A DNA stretch of 52,954 nucleotides, taken from the NCBI GenBank assembly GCA_017557525.1, contig JAFYYN010000169.1, forward strand, positions 1 through 52,954. The letters are read 5' to 3'. The notes below the pieces were generated by a model, which worked only from the letters and a program-made list of their open reading frames with translations, was not told the DNA's origin and made no database searches. The stretch is from Lachnospiraceae bacterium. Its GTDB lineage: Bacteria > Bacillota > Clostridia > Lachnospirales > Lachnospiraceae. A program made the translations under genes and the position numbers. Shown here piece after piece: positions 17,335 to 26,313 of this stretch (positions are counted from its first letter, which is position 1; the number at the start of each line of letters is the position of its first letter).

Positions 17335-18699
17335 TTAATTCTTAAAGCTGTGGATCGGCGCAGGGATCCTGCCCTTGCGGTTAACAAATCTGTCGCACGC
17401 AAAGGAATTAACCGGCATAACCGGAGCGTATCCGAAAAGACCGCCGAAATTAAGCTTATCTCCCACCTTCATACCGATGGCAGGAATAAGTCTTACAGCT
17501 GTTGTTTTATTGTTTATCATGCCTATAGCCATTTCATCTGCGATAATACCCGCAACTGTTTCCGCAGAAGTATCTCCGGGTATGGCTATCATATCAAGTC
17601 CTACAGAGCATACGCAGGTCATGGCCTCAAGCTTTTCGAGTGTCAGTGCGCCTGCCTCAACGGCATCTATCATGCCCTGGTCTTCGCTTACAGGTATAAA
17701 TGCTCCGCTTAAGCCTCCGACATAGGAGCTTGCCATAACGCCGCCCTTCTTTACCTGATCGTTAAGAAGCGCAAGCGCTGCGGTTGTTCCGGGTGCGCCG
17801 GGATGCTCCAGTCCGATTTCCTTTAAGATATCAGCCACACTGTCTCCTATAGCTGGAGTAGGTGCTAAAGAAAGGTCAACGATACCAAACGGAACGCCGA
17901 GCATCTGAGCAGCTTCTCTCGCAACCAGCTGTCCGACTCTTGTTATCTTAAACGCTGTCTTCTTTATTGTCTCGCAAAGGAACTCAAAATCAGCTCCTCT
18001 TGCAGACTCCAAAGCCTTTTTAACAACGCCGGGACCGCTTACGCCGACATTTATAACACTTTCGCCTTCGGTAATACCGTGGAAGGCACCTGCCATAAAC
18101 GGGTTGTCATCGGGAGCATTGCAGAATACCACAAGCTTTGCTGCACCTAAGCTTTCTGTGCCATAGGAAGCCCTGGCGGTATCAATGACTATGTCACCCA
18201 TACGCCTTACCGCATCCATATTTATACCGGTCCTTGAAGAACCCACATTTACAGAGCTGCATACTCTGGCAGTAACCTTTAAAGCCTCGGGTATCGAGTT
18301 TAGGAAAACAATTTCCCTGTCTGTGTTACCCTTAGCAAGCATGGCTGAATAACCGCCTATCAGGTTAACTCCGACGTTTTCCGCTGCTTTGTCAAGAGTT
18401 TTTGCGAGCTCTACATAGTCCTCTTCAGATTTACATGCAGAAGAACCTACCGTTGCAATAGGAGTAACCGATATACGCTTATTTACTACCGGAATACCAT
18501 AGCTTTTAGAGATATGCTCTCCGGTCTCAACCAGTCTTCCTGCTTTACGGCAGATCTTGTCGTAAATATTCTTCTTTGTGTTTTCAAGTGAAGAATCGAT
18601 ACAGTCAAACAGGCTGATTCCCATTGTGATCGTACGTACATCAAGGTTCTCATGCTGTATCATTTCATTTGTTTCGTTAACTTCTGAAATGTTGATCAT
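17335..18699 (-). CDS. PFL/UPF0210 family protein (DUF711)
   Basis: Function of the family is not established; its fold is related to glycyl-radical-type enzymes, hence the PFL name, but no glycyl-radical motif is visible. The 454-residue protein has conserved stretches [41 protein letters not shown]-like [10 protein letters not shown], and [20 protein letters not shown]. The start at 18699 (MINISEVNE) has GGGAG 8 bases upstream; the in-frame ATG at 18714 lies before that site and is less likely. It follows the ACT-domain gene by 27 bases. This ACT-PFL pair is widely conserved in Firmicutes and archaea, suggesting the ACT protein regulates it. Confidence 0.9.
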   Translation of the reverse strand: MINISEVNETNEMIQHENLDVRTITMGISLFDCIDSSLENTKKNIYDKICRKAGRLVETGEHISKSYGIPVVNKRISVTPIATVGSSACKSEEDYVELAKTLDKAAENVGVNLIGGYSAMLAKGNTDREIVFLNSIPEALKVTARVCSSVNVGSSRTGINMDAVRRMGDIVIDTARASYGTESLGAAKLVVFCNAPDDNPFMAGAFHGITEGESVINVGVSGPGVVKKALESARGADFEFLCETIKKTAFKITRVGQLVAREAAQMLGVPFGIVDLSLAPTPAIGDSVADILKEIGLEHPGAPGTTAALALLNDQVKKGGVMASSYVGGLSGAFIPVSEDQGMIDAVEAGALTLEKLEAMTCVCSVGLDMIAIPGDTSAETVAGIIADEMAIGMINNKTTAVRLIPAIGMKVGDKLNFGGLFGYAPVMPVNSFACDRFVNRKGRIPAPIHSFKN

Positions 18700-18726
18700 T
18701 TTTCTTTCTCCCATACCATCAAAAGA

Positions 18727-18999
18727 TTACAGTCTGTGCATCATATCAAAAATATCTTCACGCTGGATCCTTACCTGTACTCCGATACCGTTTCCAAGCT
18801 CGTCGAGTTCGGTCCTTACCTTCTCGAATTCATCCTGCTTCTCGCCCATGTCCGCGATCATCATCATATTGAAATAACCGGAAACTATGGTCTGTGAAAT
18901 ATCCAGGATATTTATCCCGTTATCTGCAAGATATGTGCAGACCTTTGCCATGATGCCGACCTTATCCTTGCCAAGCACTGTAATAACAACCTTTTGCAC
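18727..18999 (-). CDS. ACT-domain protein (UPF0237)
   Basis: A single ACT domain of 90 residues, a small-molecule-binding regulatory fold related to GcvR. The core reads KVVITVLGKDKVGIMAKVCT, then NINILDISQTIVSGYFNMMM. The start is most likely GTG at 18999: GGAGG lies 8 bases upstream and overlaps the in-frame ATG at 19014, which therefore cannot use it. It heads the unit ACT-PFL-LCP-LCP-relQ. Partnership with the PFL-family protein is known from gene-order conservation; the ligand is unknown. Confidence 0.88.
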   Translation of the reverse strand: MQKVVITVLGKDKVGIMAKVCTYLADNGINILDISQTIVSGYFNMMMIADMGEKQDEFEKVRTELDELGNGIGVQVRIQREDIFDMMHRL

Positions 19000-19077
19000 G
19001 ATGATTACCTCCATATAATAACTGTGTTTTTTTACAAAGATACGAAATCCATGTTAAATAAATGTGAAAAATCTTAA

Positions 19078-19866
19078 CTAAATTATCGAAAAAATATCCG
19101 ATGGAGTATTTCTGCCCGCCACATCCAGCTTAAGTTCCTTATGCGGACATCGTGAAAGCAGCTCTGCTCTAACCGTCTCGTAGGCAAGTTCAGCATAATT
19201 GTTGTCCTTGCTTAAATGTATCAGCAGCACATATTTAAGCCTTTCACAGAAAATCCTGCAAAGAAGATCTGCTGCCGAATCATTTGAAAGATGTCCCTTA
19301 GGTCCCGAAACCCTCTGTTTCAGATTATAGGGATATTTTCCTACCATCAGCATATTTATATCATGGTTTGCCTCTAAGCATAAACCGTCGAGCTCTTTAA
19401 GATTACTTATTATATAGTCATCAAAGAACCCCAGATCCGTAGCTACCGCAAAGCGCTTGCCCTCTGATTCGACTCTGTAGCCCACCGGATCGGCTGCATC
19501 ATGAGACACAGCAAACGGAGTTATTATAGCATCTTTTAGACAAAAGTCAATATCCGGAACAATTTCTTCAAAAGTACTTCCGCCAAAATCCGGTCCGAAT
19601 TTTGACCTTATCGCCCTTAAAGTCTTATTTGTAGCATATATCACAGTCGGATATTTTTTTGCAAAAACCTGTAGTCCCTGGATATGATCGATATGCTCAT
19701 GGGTGATAAAGATACCGTCTATTTCCGAAGGATCGATATCTATTCCCTTCAGAGCCTCACATATCTTTTTTGCGCTGACACCGGCATCGATCAGGATATT
19801 TGCCTCATTAGTACCTACAAATATACAATTTCCGCTGCTGCCACTCGCTATACTGCAAAATTCCAC
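19078..19866 (-). CDS. Metallo-beta-lactamase-fold hydrolase, WalJ/YycJ-like
   Basis: The 262-residue protein starts MEFCSIASGSSGNCIFVG, the diagnostic start of the YycJ/WalJ group, with metal ligands in FITHEHIDHIQG and AVSHDAADPVGY, and later LCLEANHDINML and GHLSNDS. Relatives are proposed exonucleases linked to cell-wall and replication coordination. In B. subtilis the gene lies in the walRK operon; here it is downstream of an ftsA-like gene and no WalRK pair is adjacent (the two-component pair near 40-42 kb is separate). Confidence 0.88.
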   Translation of the reverse strand: MEFCSIASGSSGNCIFVGTNEANILIDAGVSAKKICEALKGIDIDPSEIDGIFITHEHIDHIQGLQVFAKKYPTVIYATNKTLRAIRSKFGPDFGGSTFEEIVPDIDFCLKDAIITPFAVSHDAADPVGYRVESEGKRFAVATDLGFFDDYIISNLKELDGLCLEANHDINMLMVGKYPYNLKQRVSGPKGHLSNDSAADLLCRIFCERLKYVLLIHLSKDNNYAELAYETVRAELLSRCPHKELKLDVAGRNTPSDIFSII

Positions 19867-19907
19867 TTTAACAAAGTTCCTCTCAAAAATTATTTATGTA
19901 TTATATC

Positions 19908-22352
19908 TTAGTCATTGGCCCAGTAAAGATCTATTATGTCCCCGTCATTTACAGGCGTAAAGAAATCCGCGTTAAATCCGTTACATTTCTGTACGATCCT
20001 GGTACCCTTTAAGGTTGATGTATCAAACGGATAAAAGTCAAGGATATTTACAAAGGTATACTCTGCCTTTCCGTTCATATGTATGGGCGTACCGTTTACG
20101 GAAACAACTATTTCTCTTATCTCCTTCGGTTTCTGTATTATACCGCCGTCCTCCGTACCCTGGATCTCCGGCAGCTTAGATGACTGCGGCTCCTCCGGGG
20201 CAGTATTTAGCATCTGCTTTCCCTTAATTCTTGCCAGTTCGTTGCTCTGTCTGATTTTTTCGAGCTCCCTGTTTAACTCCTCAGACTTTTTCTCAAGCTC
20301 TTTGTACCTTAAGCTTGTCTCCATCCTGTCTGCTGCCAGGATCGCATTTATCTGCTCAACAGAAAGACTGCCAAAGCTGCCAAGGCCCGAGTTTTCGGGA
20401 GCCTCTTCCGGCTTTTCCCTTTTAACGCTTCTATACTGATTTTTCCCATAGCGTCTGTCAAGGAAGGACTCATAATCCTCATCCTCTCTTATACCGCGGT
20501 CATCTACAACTGTTTCCCCGTCCGAGTTTTCGGGTACCACAACGTCTCTTGCATCCTTTACGATGCCCTTTATTATATCCTTTTGCACGGACTCTATGTC
20601 TATTATGTAGTTTCCGTATATCTTTTCATTCCTATCCGCTGTTTGTGGGTCCATTATCCTGTTGTTGATCGTAACCCTGAAGTTTTCAGACAGATTCAGT
20701 CCGACCATCAGCTCTTCATATGTATAATAGTCGGGTATCTCAATGCTGTCGCCCTCGCAGATATCATAGGATGGCTTAACAGCTTCCCCGTTTACCCTTA
20801 TAAATCTTTCAAATCTTGACTGCCTGCCGTTAATAATAAAGTAAATGCCGTCCTTATATTCCTGTATGTCGGAGATTTTGCAGGTAGCGTTCTCACCCTC
20901 GGTAGATTCCTTTACTGTAATGATGTCATTACATTTTATGGGAGTGGCTACACTGCCCTCCTCGTCATTTACCTTTATTATAGAAGAATCTCCGTTTTTA
21001 CCCTTAACGGTTCTTTCCTCTCCGTTTGCGGTAAAGTGCAGGTCCTTGCCGCGCTTCGGGAATATATCCTTATTGGACATTCCAAAGCTGAGTATCGCGT
21101 CCATCACATTAAGCTTACCGTTATCGTAGAGCTTTATGTCCACTCCGTTCATCTTGACAATGATGAAATTATTATTCTGCTCGTAATAATTCATGCAGAT
21201 ACCGATAGGAGTAACCAGCATCGGGTCCTTAACCGCAGTACCGTCGGGCGTTACTATCTGGGTAAATACCTCTTCCCCACGCAGAGCCACACGCTGACTG
21301 GGCAGTCCGATCGCCTCAGAAAGCATCCCTGCAAATTCAGGATTCTTTCCGCCGCCACCTACGATAAATACGGCTCCGACTCTTTCACCACCGTTTAACT
21401 CGATGATCTTGTCGGCTATCAAATGTGAAAGCTTATCAAACGGACCTGCAAGTATTTCTTTTATATTAGACGCATCCACCGTCTGCCTGGTTCCCATTAC
21501 ATCAGTATACGGTATCTTTTTCTTGTTTGCGGAATATGCAAGCTTAACCTCCTCAGCCGTTGCAAAATCGGTAAGCAGTGCATACATGATGCTCTCTGTA
21601 AGGAAATCGCCTGCACAGGGGAGCATACCGTAGCCTGTAATGCTGCCCTCCTTGGTGATACAGATATCGGAAGTACCTGCTCCTATATCGACAAGGGCGA
21701 GATTCAGCAGCCTGAATTTCTCGGGTATCGCGATATTTATTGCAGCGATTGGCTCCAAGGTAAGATTTAGGACCTTGAGCTTTGCTTTTTCACATACTGA
21801 GTAAAGACCGTCAATAACGTCTCTCGGCAGGAAGGTCGCAAGTACATCTGCGGAGATTTTTGAGCCTCTGTGACCTTCAAGGTTTGTAAGTACTACATTG
21901 CCAAGGTAGTACTTAACTATGGAATATCCCACACAGAAATATTCCGTGCCGTCCTTTTCATCGGATCTGAGCTTTGCATGAGCCTGTTCCATACCCATAA
22001 GCTCCATTGCGTATACCATGTCCTCGGTTACAGTCATGTCGTCACCGAGATCGTAATCCATCCTCACGGTAACAGTTTTAAGCACACGTCCTGCTGCCGC
22101 GATGCATACGCTGTCAAGAACCGTATCCAGTTCCTTTTCAAGCTCAAATTTAACTTTAAATACAGTATCCGCAACCTTACCTATATCGTGAATCTGTCCG
22201 TCAAGCATAGCTCTAGTCTCGTGAAATGCAGACTTCTGAGCCAGGATTACAAACTGTCCGTTCGGTTTTCTGTAGCCTACAGTACCCACAACACTTCTTG
22301 TGCCTATATCCAGTCCGAATACCGTGTTTTCGGGAAATTTCTTATCGCTCAT
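19908..22352 (-). CDS. FtsA-like actin-fold protein with large C-terminal extension
   Basis: The first 400 residues match the FtsA/PilM actin-like ATPase fold: NTVFGLDIGTRSVVGTVG (phosphate 1), EPIAAINIAIPE, LALVDIGAGTSDICI (phosphate 2) and AVFIVGGGGKNPEFAGML (adenosine). Classic FtsA is about 420 residues and ends in an amphipathic helix; this protein is 814 residues. Its extension contains repeated beta-rich segments and a coiled coil (about 625-670, LEKKSEELNRELEKIRQ). It ends in a domain with IREIVVSVNGTPIHMN and FVNILDFYPFDTSTLKG. The ATG at 22352 (MSDKKFPEN) has GGAG upstream and is preferred over 22424. A role in division or envelope assembly is inferred from the fold only. Confidence 0.85.
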   Translation of the reverse strand: MSDKKFPENTVFGLDIGTRSVVGTVGYRKPNGQFVILAQKSAFHETRAMLDGQIHDIGKVADTVFKVKFELEKELDTVLDSVCIAAAGRVLKTVTVRMDYDLGDDMTVTEDMVYAMELMGMEQAHAKLRSDEKDGTEYFCVGYSIVKYYLGNVVLTNLEGHRGSKISADVLATFLPRDVIDGLYSVCEKAKLKVLNLTLEPIAAINIAIPEKFRLLNLALVDIGAGTSDICITKEGSITGYGMLPCAGDFLTESIMYALLTDFATAEEVKLAYSANKKKIPYTDVMGTRQTVDASNIKEILAGPFDKLSHLIADKIIELNGGERVGAVFIVGGGGKNPEFAGMLSEAIGLPSQRVALRGEEVFTQIVTPDGTAVKDPMLVTPIGICMNYYEQNNNFIIVKMNGVDIKLYDNGKLNVMDAILSFGMSNKDIFPKRGKDLHFTANGEERTVKGKNGDSSIIKVNDEEGSVATPIKCNDIITVKESTEGENATCKISDIQEYKDGIYFIINGRQSRFERFIRVNGEAVKPSYDICEGDSIEIPDYYTYEELMVGLNLSENFRVTINNRIMDPQTADRNEKIYGNYIIDIESVQKDIIKGIVKDARDVVVPENSDGETVVDDRGIREDEDYESFLDRRYGKNQYRSVKREKPEEAPENSGLGSFGSLSVEQINAILAADRMETSLRYKELEKKSEELNRELEKIRQSNELARIKGKQMLNTAPEEPQSSKLPEIQGTEDGGIIQKPKEIREIVVSVNGTPIHMNGKAEYTFVNILDFYPFDTSTLKGTRIVQKCNGFNADFFTPVNDGDIIDLYWAND

Positions 22353-22434
22353 CCTGTAAATCTCCGTAATGATTTTACTGATCTTTCTATGCACCTTGTC
22401 CGCATACTTCTTTGTACGGATCAAATGCGGATTA

Positions 22435-23034
22435 TCACAGATATCCCCGTATGATACGGATCATATCCTCCTCTGTTACATCATCTCCGTTAGGGACAGT
22501 CCTGTCTGAGAGCCTCAAAAACTCCTCTTCCGGCTTCTGTCCGCCAAAGAACCCATCTATCCTCTCGTCACTGTAGCCCCTGTCGCAGGATAATCTTTTT
22601 CTCCTTGTAGCCATGGGAGCATATACATACCAGACCTCGTCACAGATGCAGTCCATACCCGCTTCAAAGATTAGAGCCGTCTCTATTAGTATCGCCTCAT
22701 ACTCAGCTCTTTCCCTTTCAGCAGCTATAATACTGTTAACCTCATCTATTACTGCCGGATGTGTAATATCATCAAGCTTTTTAAGGAGCTCCTTATCATT
22801 TAAGACCAGTCTGCTTAAAACAGGTCTGTTTATCTCTCCGTTTTCCAGGATCAGTTCATCGGTATACTTAGAAAACTCCTCGATAACGCGGTAGTAGCTT
22901 TTACCGCCCTTTAGCATCTGCTGCCTTGCGATCTCATCGGTACTTATATGCAGGACGTTAAAATGCGTTTTAGCCACATTCGCCACAAAGGATTTTCCGC
23001 TCCCTATACCGCCTGTCAAACCTATTATCTTCAT
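22435..23034 (-). CDS. coaE: Dephospho-CoA kinase
   Basis: Last step of coenzyme A synthesis: phosphorylation of dephospho-CoA on the 3'-hydroxyl of ribose. The 199-residue protein begins MKIIGLTGGIGSGKSFVA (P-loop) and has ISTDEIARQ, ITHPAVIDEV, EAILIETALIFEAGMD (substrate-binding region) and a basic lid helix in ATRRKRLSCDRG. Length is typical. It follows polA by 39 bases; polA-coaE is a common gene pair in Firmicutes. Confidence 0.96.
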   Translation of the reverse strand: MKIIGLTGGIGSGKSFVANVAKTHFNVLHISTDEIARQQMLKGGKSYYRVIEEFSKYTDELILENGEINRPVLSRLVLNDKELLKKLDDITHPAVIDEVNSIIAAERERAEYEAILIETALIFEAGMDCICDEVWYVYAPMATRRKRLSCDRGYSDERIDGFFGGQKPEEEFLRLSDRTVPNGDDVTEEDMIRIIRGYL

Positions 23035-23073
23035 AAATTTGTCCTTACTTAAGTGTCACACAATCGTTAAATA

Positions 23074-25911
23074 TCAGTGAGCCTCATACCAGCTCATGCC
23101 CTTTGCTGTGCCTACCTCTAAGGATACAGGCATATCTGCTGCCGATTCCATTTCCTCGGTCATGATCTTTAATGCCAGGTCTGCCTTATCGGCATCAACC
23201 TCTACAAGCAGCTCGTCATGTATCTGTAAAAGGAGCTTTGCACCCGGGCACTCTGCCTTCAGTCTCTTAGAAACCTTTAGCATTGCGATCTTTATGATAT
23301 CAGCAGCACTGCCCTGCACAGGGGAATTCATCGCGATCCTCTCTCCAAAAGATCTCTGCATGAAATTTGATGAGGAAAGCTCAGGGATTGGTCTCCGCCT
23401 GCCAAACATCGTAGTGCTGTAGCCGTCTTTTGCTGCATTTGAAACCATATCGTCAAGATATTTCTTAACTTGCGGGTAGGTCTCAAAATAGCTTTTTATA
23501 TACTGCTCAGCCTCTTTCCTCGGGATATTGAGATCTGTCCCGAGACCAAAGGAGCTGATACCGTATACTATACCAAAGTTAACTGCCTTTGCTCTCGATC
23601 TTAGCTCCTTGGTAACCTCTTCCATTGGTACTTTAAATACTGCCGAAGCGGTACTCTGGTGTATATCAGCTGAGTCCCTGTAGGCTCCTATCAGCTTTTC
23701 ATCCCCCGATAGTGAGGCGAGGATCCTAAGCTCTATCTGCGAATAATCGGCATCCACAAATACCTTTCCGTCAGCCGGCACAAATACCTTTCTGAGCTCT
23801 CTGCCAAGTGATTCCCTTATGGGGATATTCTGCAGATTGGGTTCGGTACTTGAAAGCCTGCCGGTTGCCGTAACGGTCTGATTAAGGCTGGTCCTTATCC
23901 TGCCGTCATCATCAATATAATCCTTTAAACCGTCCGCGTAGGTAGATTTAAGCTTGGTAAGAGTACGGTAATTTAGTATCTTTTCAACAACCGGGTCCTC
24001 AAGCTTTAATTTTTCAAGCACGTCGGCGTTTGTCGAGTATCCGGTCTTTGTCTTTTTGCCGTATGGCAGCTTAAGCTTTTCAAAAAGGATATTTCCAAGC
24101 TGCTTGGGTGAGTTGATATTAAACTCTTCCCCGCAGGCTTTATAAATTTCCTTCTCTAAAACTCCGATATCCTCGTTAAGCTTTTCTCCAAATTTACTAA
24201 GCTCCTCATCAAGCACCCGTACGCCGTTTTCTTCCATTTCCTTTAATACAAGGGTTAACGGCAGCTCTATCTCGCGGTACAGCTTAAGCATACCGGTCTC
24301 TTCCAGCTCTTTTGTAAGTATCTCTCTTGCAAGCTCCGCAGTTTCAGCCTCAGCCTGAGCAACCTTGCACAGAGCCTCCGGGTTACCGGTAAATGCCTCC
24401 TTTACAAGAGTCTTACCAAGTATTTCTGCCTTAGAAGGCGGTATATCAATACCTGCTACGGATGCGACATCATTATACAGATAGCTGCCAAGTAACGGAT
24501 TTATAAGATAAGCAGCTATCGAGACATCAAAAGTATTCTTTAGCTCATTTAAACCGATTAGCTTAAATGTCTTTTTAACATCAACAAGGCTTATATTGGA
24601 TCCGGCAAGTATCAGGCCTTTTAATGTATCAGCCAGTATCTCGCCCGTAATAAAGCCCTCGGTGATCACATAGTAATTTTTTCCAGGTGCTGCGAGGAAT
24701 AAACCGTAGATAGCTGTGGGTGCATACCCCTTTATCCTTACACTATCATCATATACTAAAGCAGCTCCGATCACGCCCTGTTCCTTAACAAGCTCGTCTT
24801 TTAGCTTCAGAGCTCTGTTAAAATCTGTGATCGTCTCTGTTTCTTTTTTCTTTTTGTTAATCTCTTCTGTACCGTCATCAATTTTTAAGCTTGCAAACTC
24901 TAACCTCGCAAACTCTGCTCTCAGAGCAGCGGTATCGGGCTTATATTTCAGGTCATCTATTGAGATATGTAAAGGTATGTCACACTTGATGGTAGCCAGC
25001 TGCTTGCTTATCATAGCAGCCTTTTCACCCACAAGCTCCTCATCGCTTTTCTTAAGCAGCGGTCCAAAAGGAGATCTGGTGATACCAAGCTCGCTCTTCC
25101 ATTCTGCTGCCTTAAGCTTCTGAGCCTTTTCATCGAGATCCCTTATATCATCATATAGGGTCTCCACACTCCCATACTTTGCAATAAGAGCCACAGCGGT
25201 AGCAGGTCCTACGCCCGGTACTCCCTTTATATTATCCGAGGAGTCACCCTGCAGGCCCTTTAAAGAGTTTATCGACTCCGGCTCAACGCCAAATTCCTTT
25301 TTAACAAGCTCCTTTGTGAGGTTAAAAGCTCTCTCGGGCACATCGGCGGTATGTGTCATACCGTATTTCTTATACAGCTCATCGGTTTTCTGGGCAGTCG
25401 AATGCATGAGCCACAGATTTGTCCTGTCGGTAACGAGCTGCAGATAATCGTTATCCTTTGTGAGGATCTTTACGGGCAGATCTTTTTCGAATTTCTTAGC
25501 AAGGCTGCCGCAGAAATCATCAGCCTCAAAGCTGTCATCCATAAACTGCCTGATACCCATTTTCTCGAGCAGCTCCTCACAGAGTATGAACTGATCCTTT
25601 AAGGGCTTTGGAGTTTCACCGCGGTTTCCCTTGTACTCACTGTATATCTCTCTTCTAAAGGTATTTCTGCTCTTATCCCAGGCTACAGCTATATATGCAG
25701 GCTTCTGCTCCTTTATGATCTTTAGCAGCGTCCTCATAAAGCCGTAAATGGCATTTGTATAAATACCGGCCCTTGTCTGCATTATCTTATGATAAAATTT
25801 CTTTTTCTCCTCATCGGATTTTGCAAAAAGGATTTCCCTAGGGAGATTACCGTAATACTGGGTAGTTAAGAGACTCGACCCGTCTATTAACAGCAAATAA
25901 TCATTATCCAT
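23074..25911 (-). CDS. polA: DNA polymerase I
   Basis: Repair and lagging-strand maturation polymerase, 945 residues from the ATG at 25911. The 5'-3' nuclease domain is intact (LLIDGSSLLTTQYYG, VAWDKSRNTFRREIYSEYKG, FEADDFCGSL, GDSSDNIKGVPGVGPATA). The 3'-5' exonuclease region (about 375-530) lacks the DxE site (it reads IGAALVYDDSVRIKGYAPTA), so proofreading is probably lost, as in the Bacillus enzyme. The polymerase domain is complete: VDADYSQIELRILASLSG, RSRAKAVNFGIVYGIS and LQIHDELLVEV. An in-frame ATG at 25950 adds 13 residues but has a poorer ribosome site and does not fit the family start. Confidence 0.97.
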   Translation of the reverse strand: MDNDYLLLIDGSSLLTTQYYGNLPREILFAKSDEEKKKFYHKIMQTRAGIYTNAIYGFMRTLLKIIKEQKPAYIAVAWDKSRNTFRREIYSEYKGNRGETPKPLKDQFILCEELLEKMGIRQFMDDSFEADDFCGSLAKKFEKDLPVKILTKDNDYLQLVTDRTNLWLMHSTAQKTDELYKKYGMTHTADVPERAFNLTKELVKKEFGVEPESINSLKGLQGDSSDNIKGVPGVGPATAVALIAKYGSVETLYDDIRDLDEKAQKLKAAEWKSELGITRSPFGPLLKKSDEELVGEKAAMISKQLATIKCDIPLHISIDDLKYKPDTAALRAEFARLEFASLKIDDGTEEINKKKKETETITDFNRALKLKDELVKEQGVIGAALVYDDSVRIKGYAPTAIYGLFLAAPGKNYYVITEGFITGEILADTLKGLILAGSNISLVDVKKTFKLIGLNELKNTFDVSIAAYLINPLLGSYLYNDVASVAGIDIPPSKAEILGKTLVKEAFTGNPEALCKVAQAEAETAELAREILTKELEETGMLKLYREIELPLTLVLKEMEENGVRVLDEELSKFGEKLNEDIGVLEKEIYKACGEEFNINSPKQLGNILFEKLKLPYGKKTKTGYSTNADVLEKLKLEDPVVEKILNYRTLTKLKSTYADGLKDYIDDDGRIRTSLNQTVTATGRLSSTEPNLQNIPIRESLGRELRKVFVPADGKVFVDADYSQIELRILASLSGDEKLIGAYRDSADIHQSTASAVFKVPMEEVTKELRSRAKAVNFGIVYGISSFGLGTDLNIPRKEAEQYIKSYFETYPQVKKYLDDMVSNAAKDGYSTTMFGRRRPIPELSSSNFMQRSFGERIAMNSPVQGSAADIIKIAMLKVSKRLKAECPGAKLLLQIHDELLVEVDADKADLALKIMTEEMESAADMPVSLEVGTAKGMSWYEAH

Positions 25912-25980
25912 CTTTTTTTCCTGTTCTTCTTCAATCTGTGATATATCCATGGACAGTATTTCCGTTTTAACAAATAAAGG

Positions 25981-26313
25981 TCACAGTATCAGCAGCAGTA
26001 CCCCGGCCGTAATGGCTGCAAGACCTGCGGCTGCAAATCCGTATGCTGCACTGACCCCGAATAATTTCGAGTCCGACTTTGATGCAGTACCCAGCTTTTT
26101 CTCCAAGGTCTGCATATAGTTGGTAGTTTCCTTGTCCTTCTCATTATTCAGCTCGTCCAGCACCGAATATATCACATGATATATCTCCAGCTCCTCATGG
26201 CATACCTTACATTTTCTTACATGCTCTATAAAGCTCTGTCTGCTTGAACCCGGCAGCTTTCCTTCAAGAAAAGGCTCTACCATGGACTGGAATTGCATAC
26301 ATTCCTTTTTCAT
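25981..26313 (-). CDS. Small membrane protein with anti-sigma-type zinc finger (zf-HC2-like)
   Basis: The 110-residue protein has FIEHVRKCKVCHEELEIYHV near residue 30, the HxxxCxxC pattern of zinc-finger anti-sigma factors, then a charged helical stretch and a single C-terminal membrane segment (AYGFAAAGLAAITAGVLLLIL). This order (cytosolic finger, membrane anchor) is that of short anti-sigma proteins, but it ends at the membrane with no outside sensor domain. No sigma factor gene is adjacent. Its ATG overlaps the GH115 stop by four bases (ATGA), which points to translational coupling, and polA follows within 30-70 bases. Confidence 0.75.
   Translation of the reverse strand: MKKECMQFQSMVEPFLEGKLPGSSRQSFIEHVRKCKVCHEELEIYHVIYSVLDELNNEKDKETTNYMQTLEKKLGTASKSDSKLFGVSAAYGFAAAGLAAITAGVLLLIL

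Noticed and set aside
21870-22454. Plus-strand open frame of about 190 codons
   Set aside because: Antisense to the ftsA-like gene, with no recognisable domain and no ribosome site.
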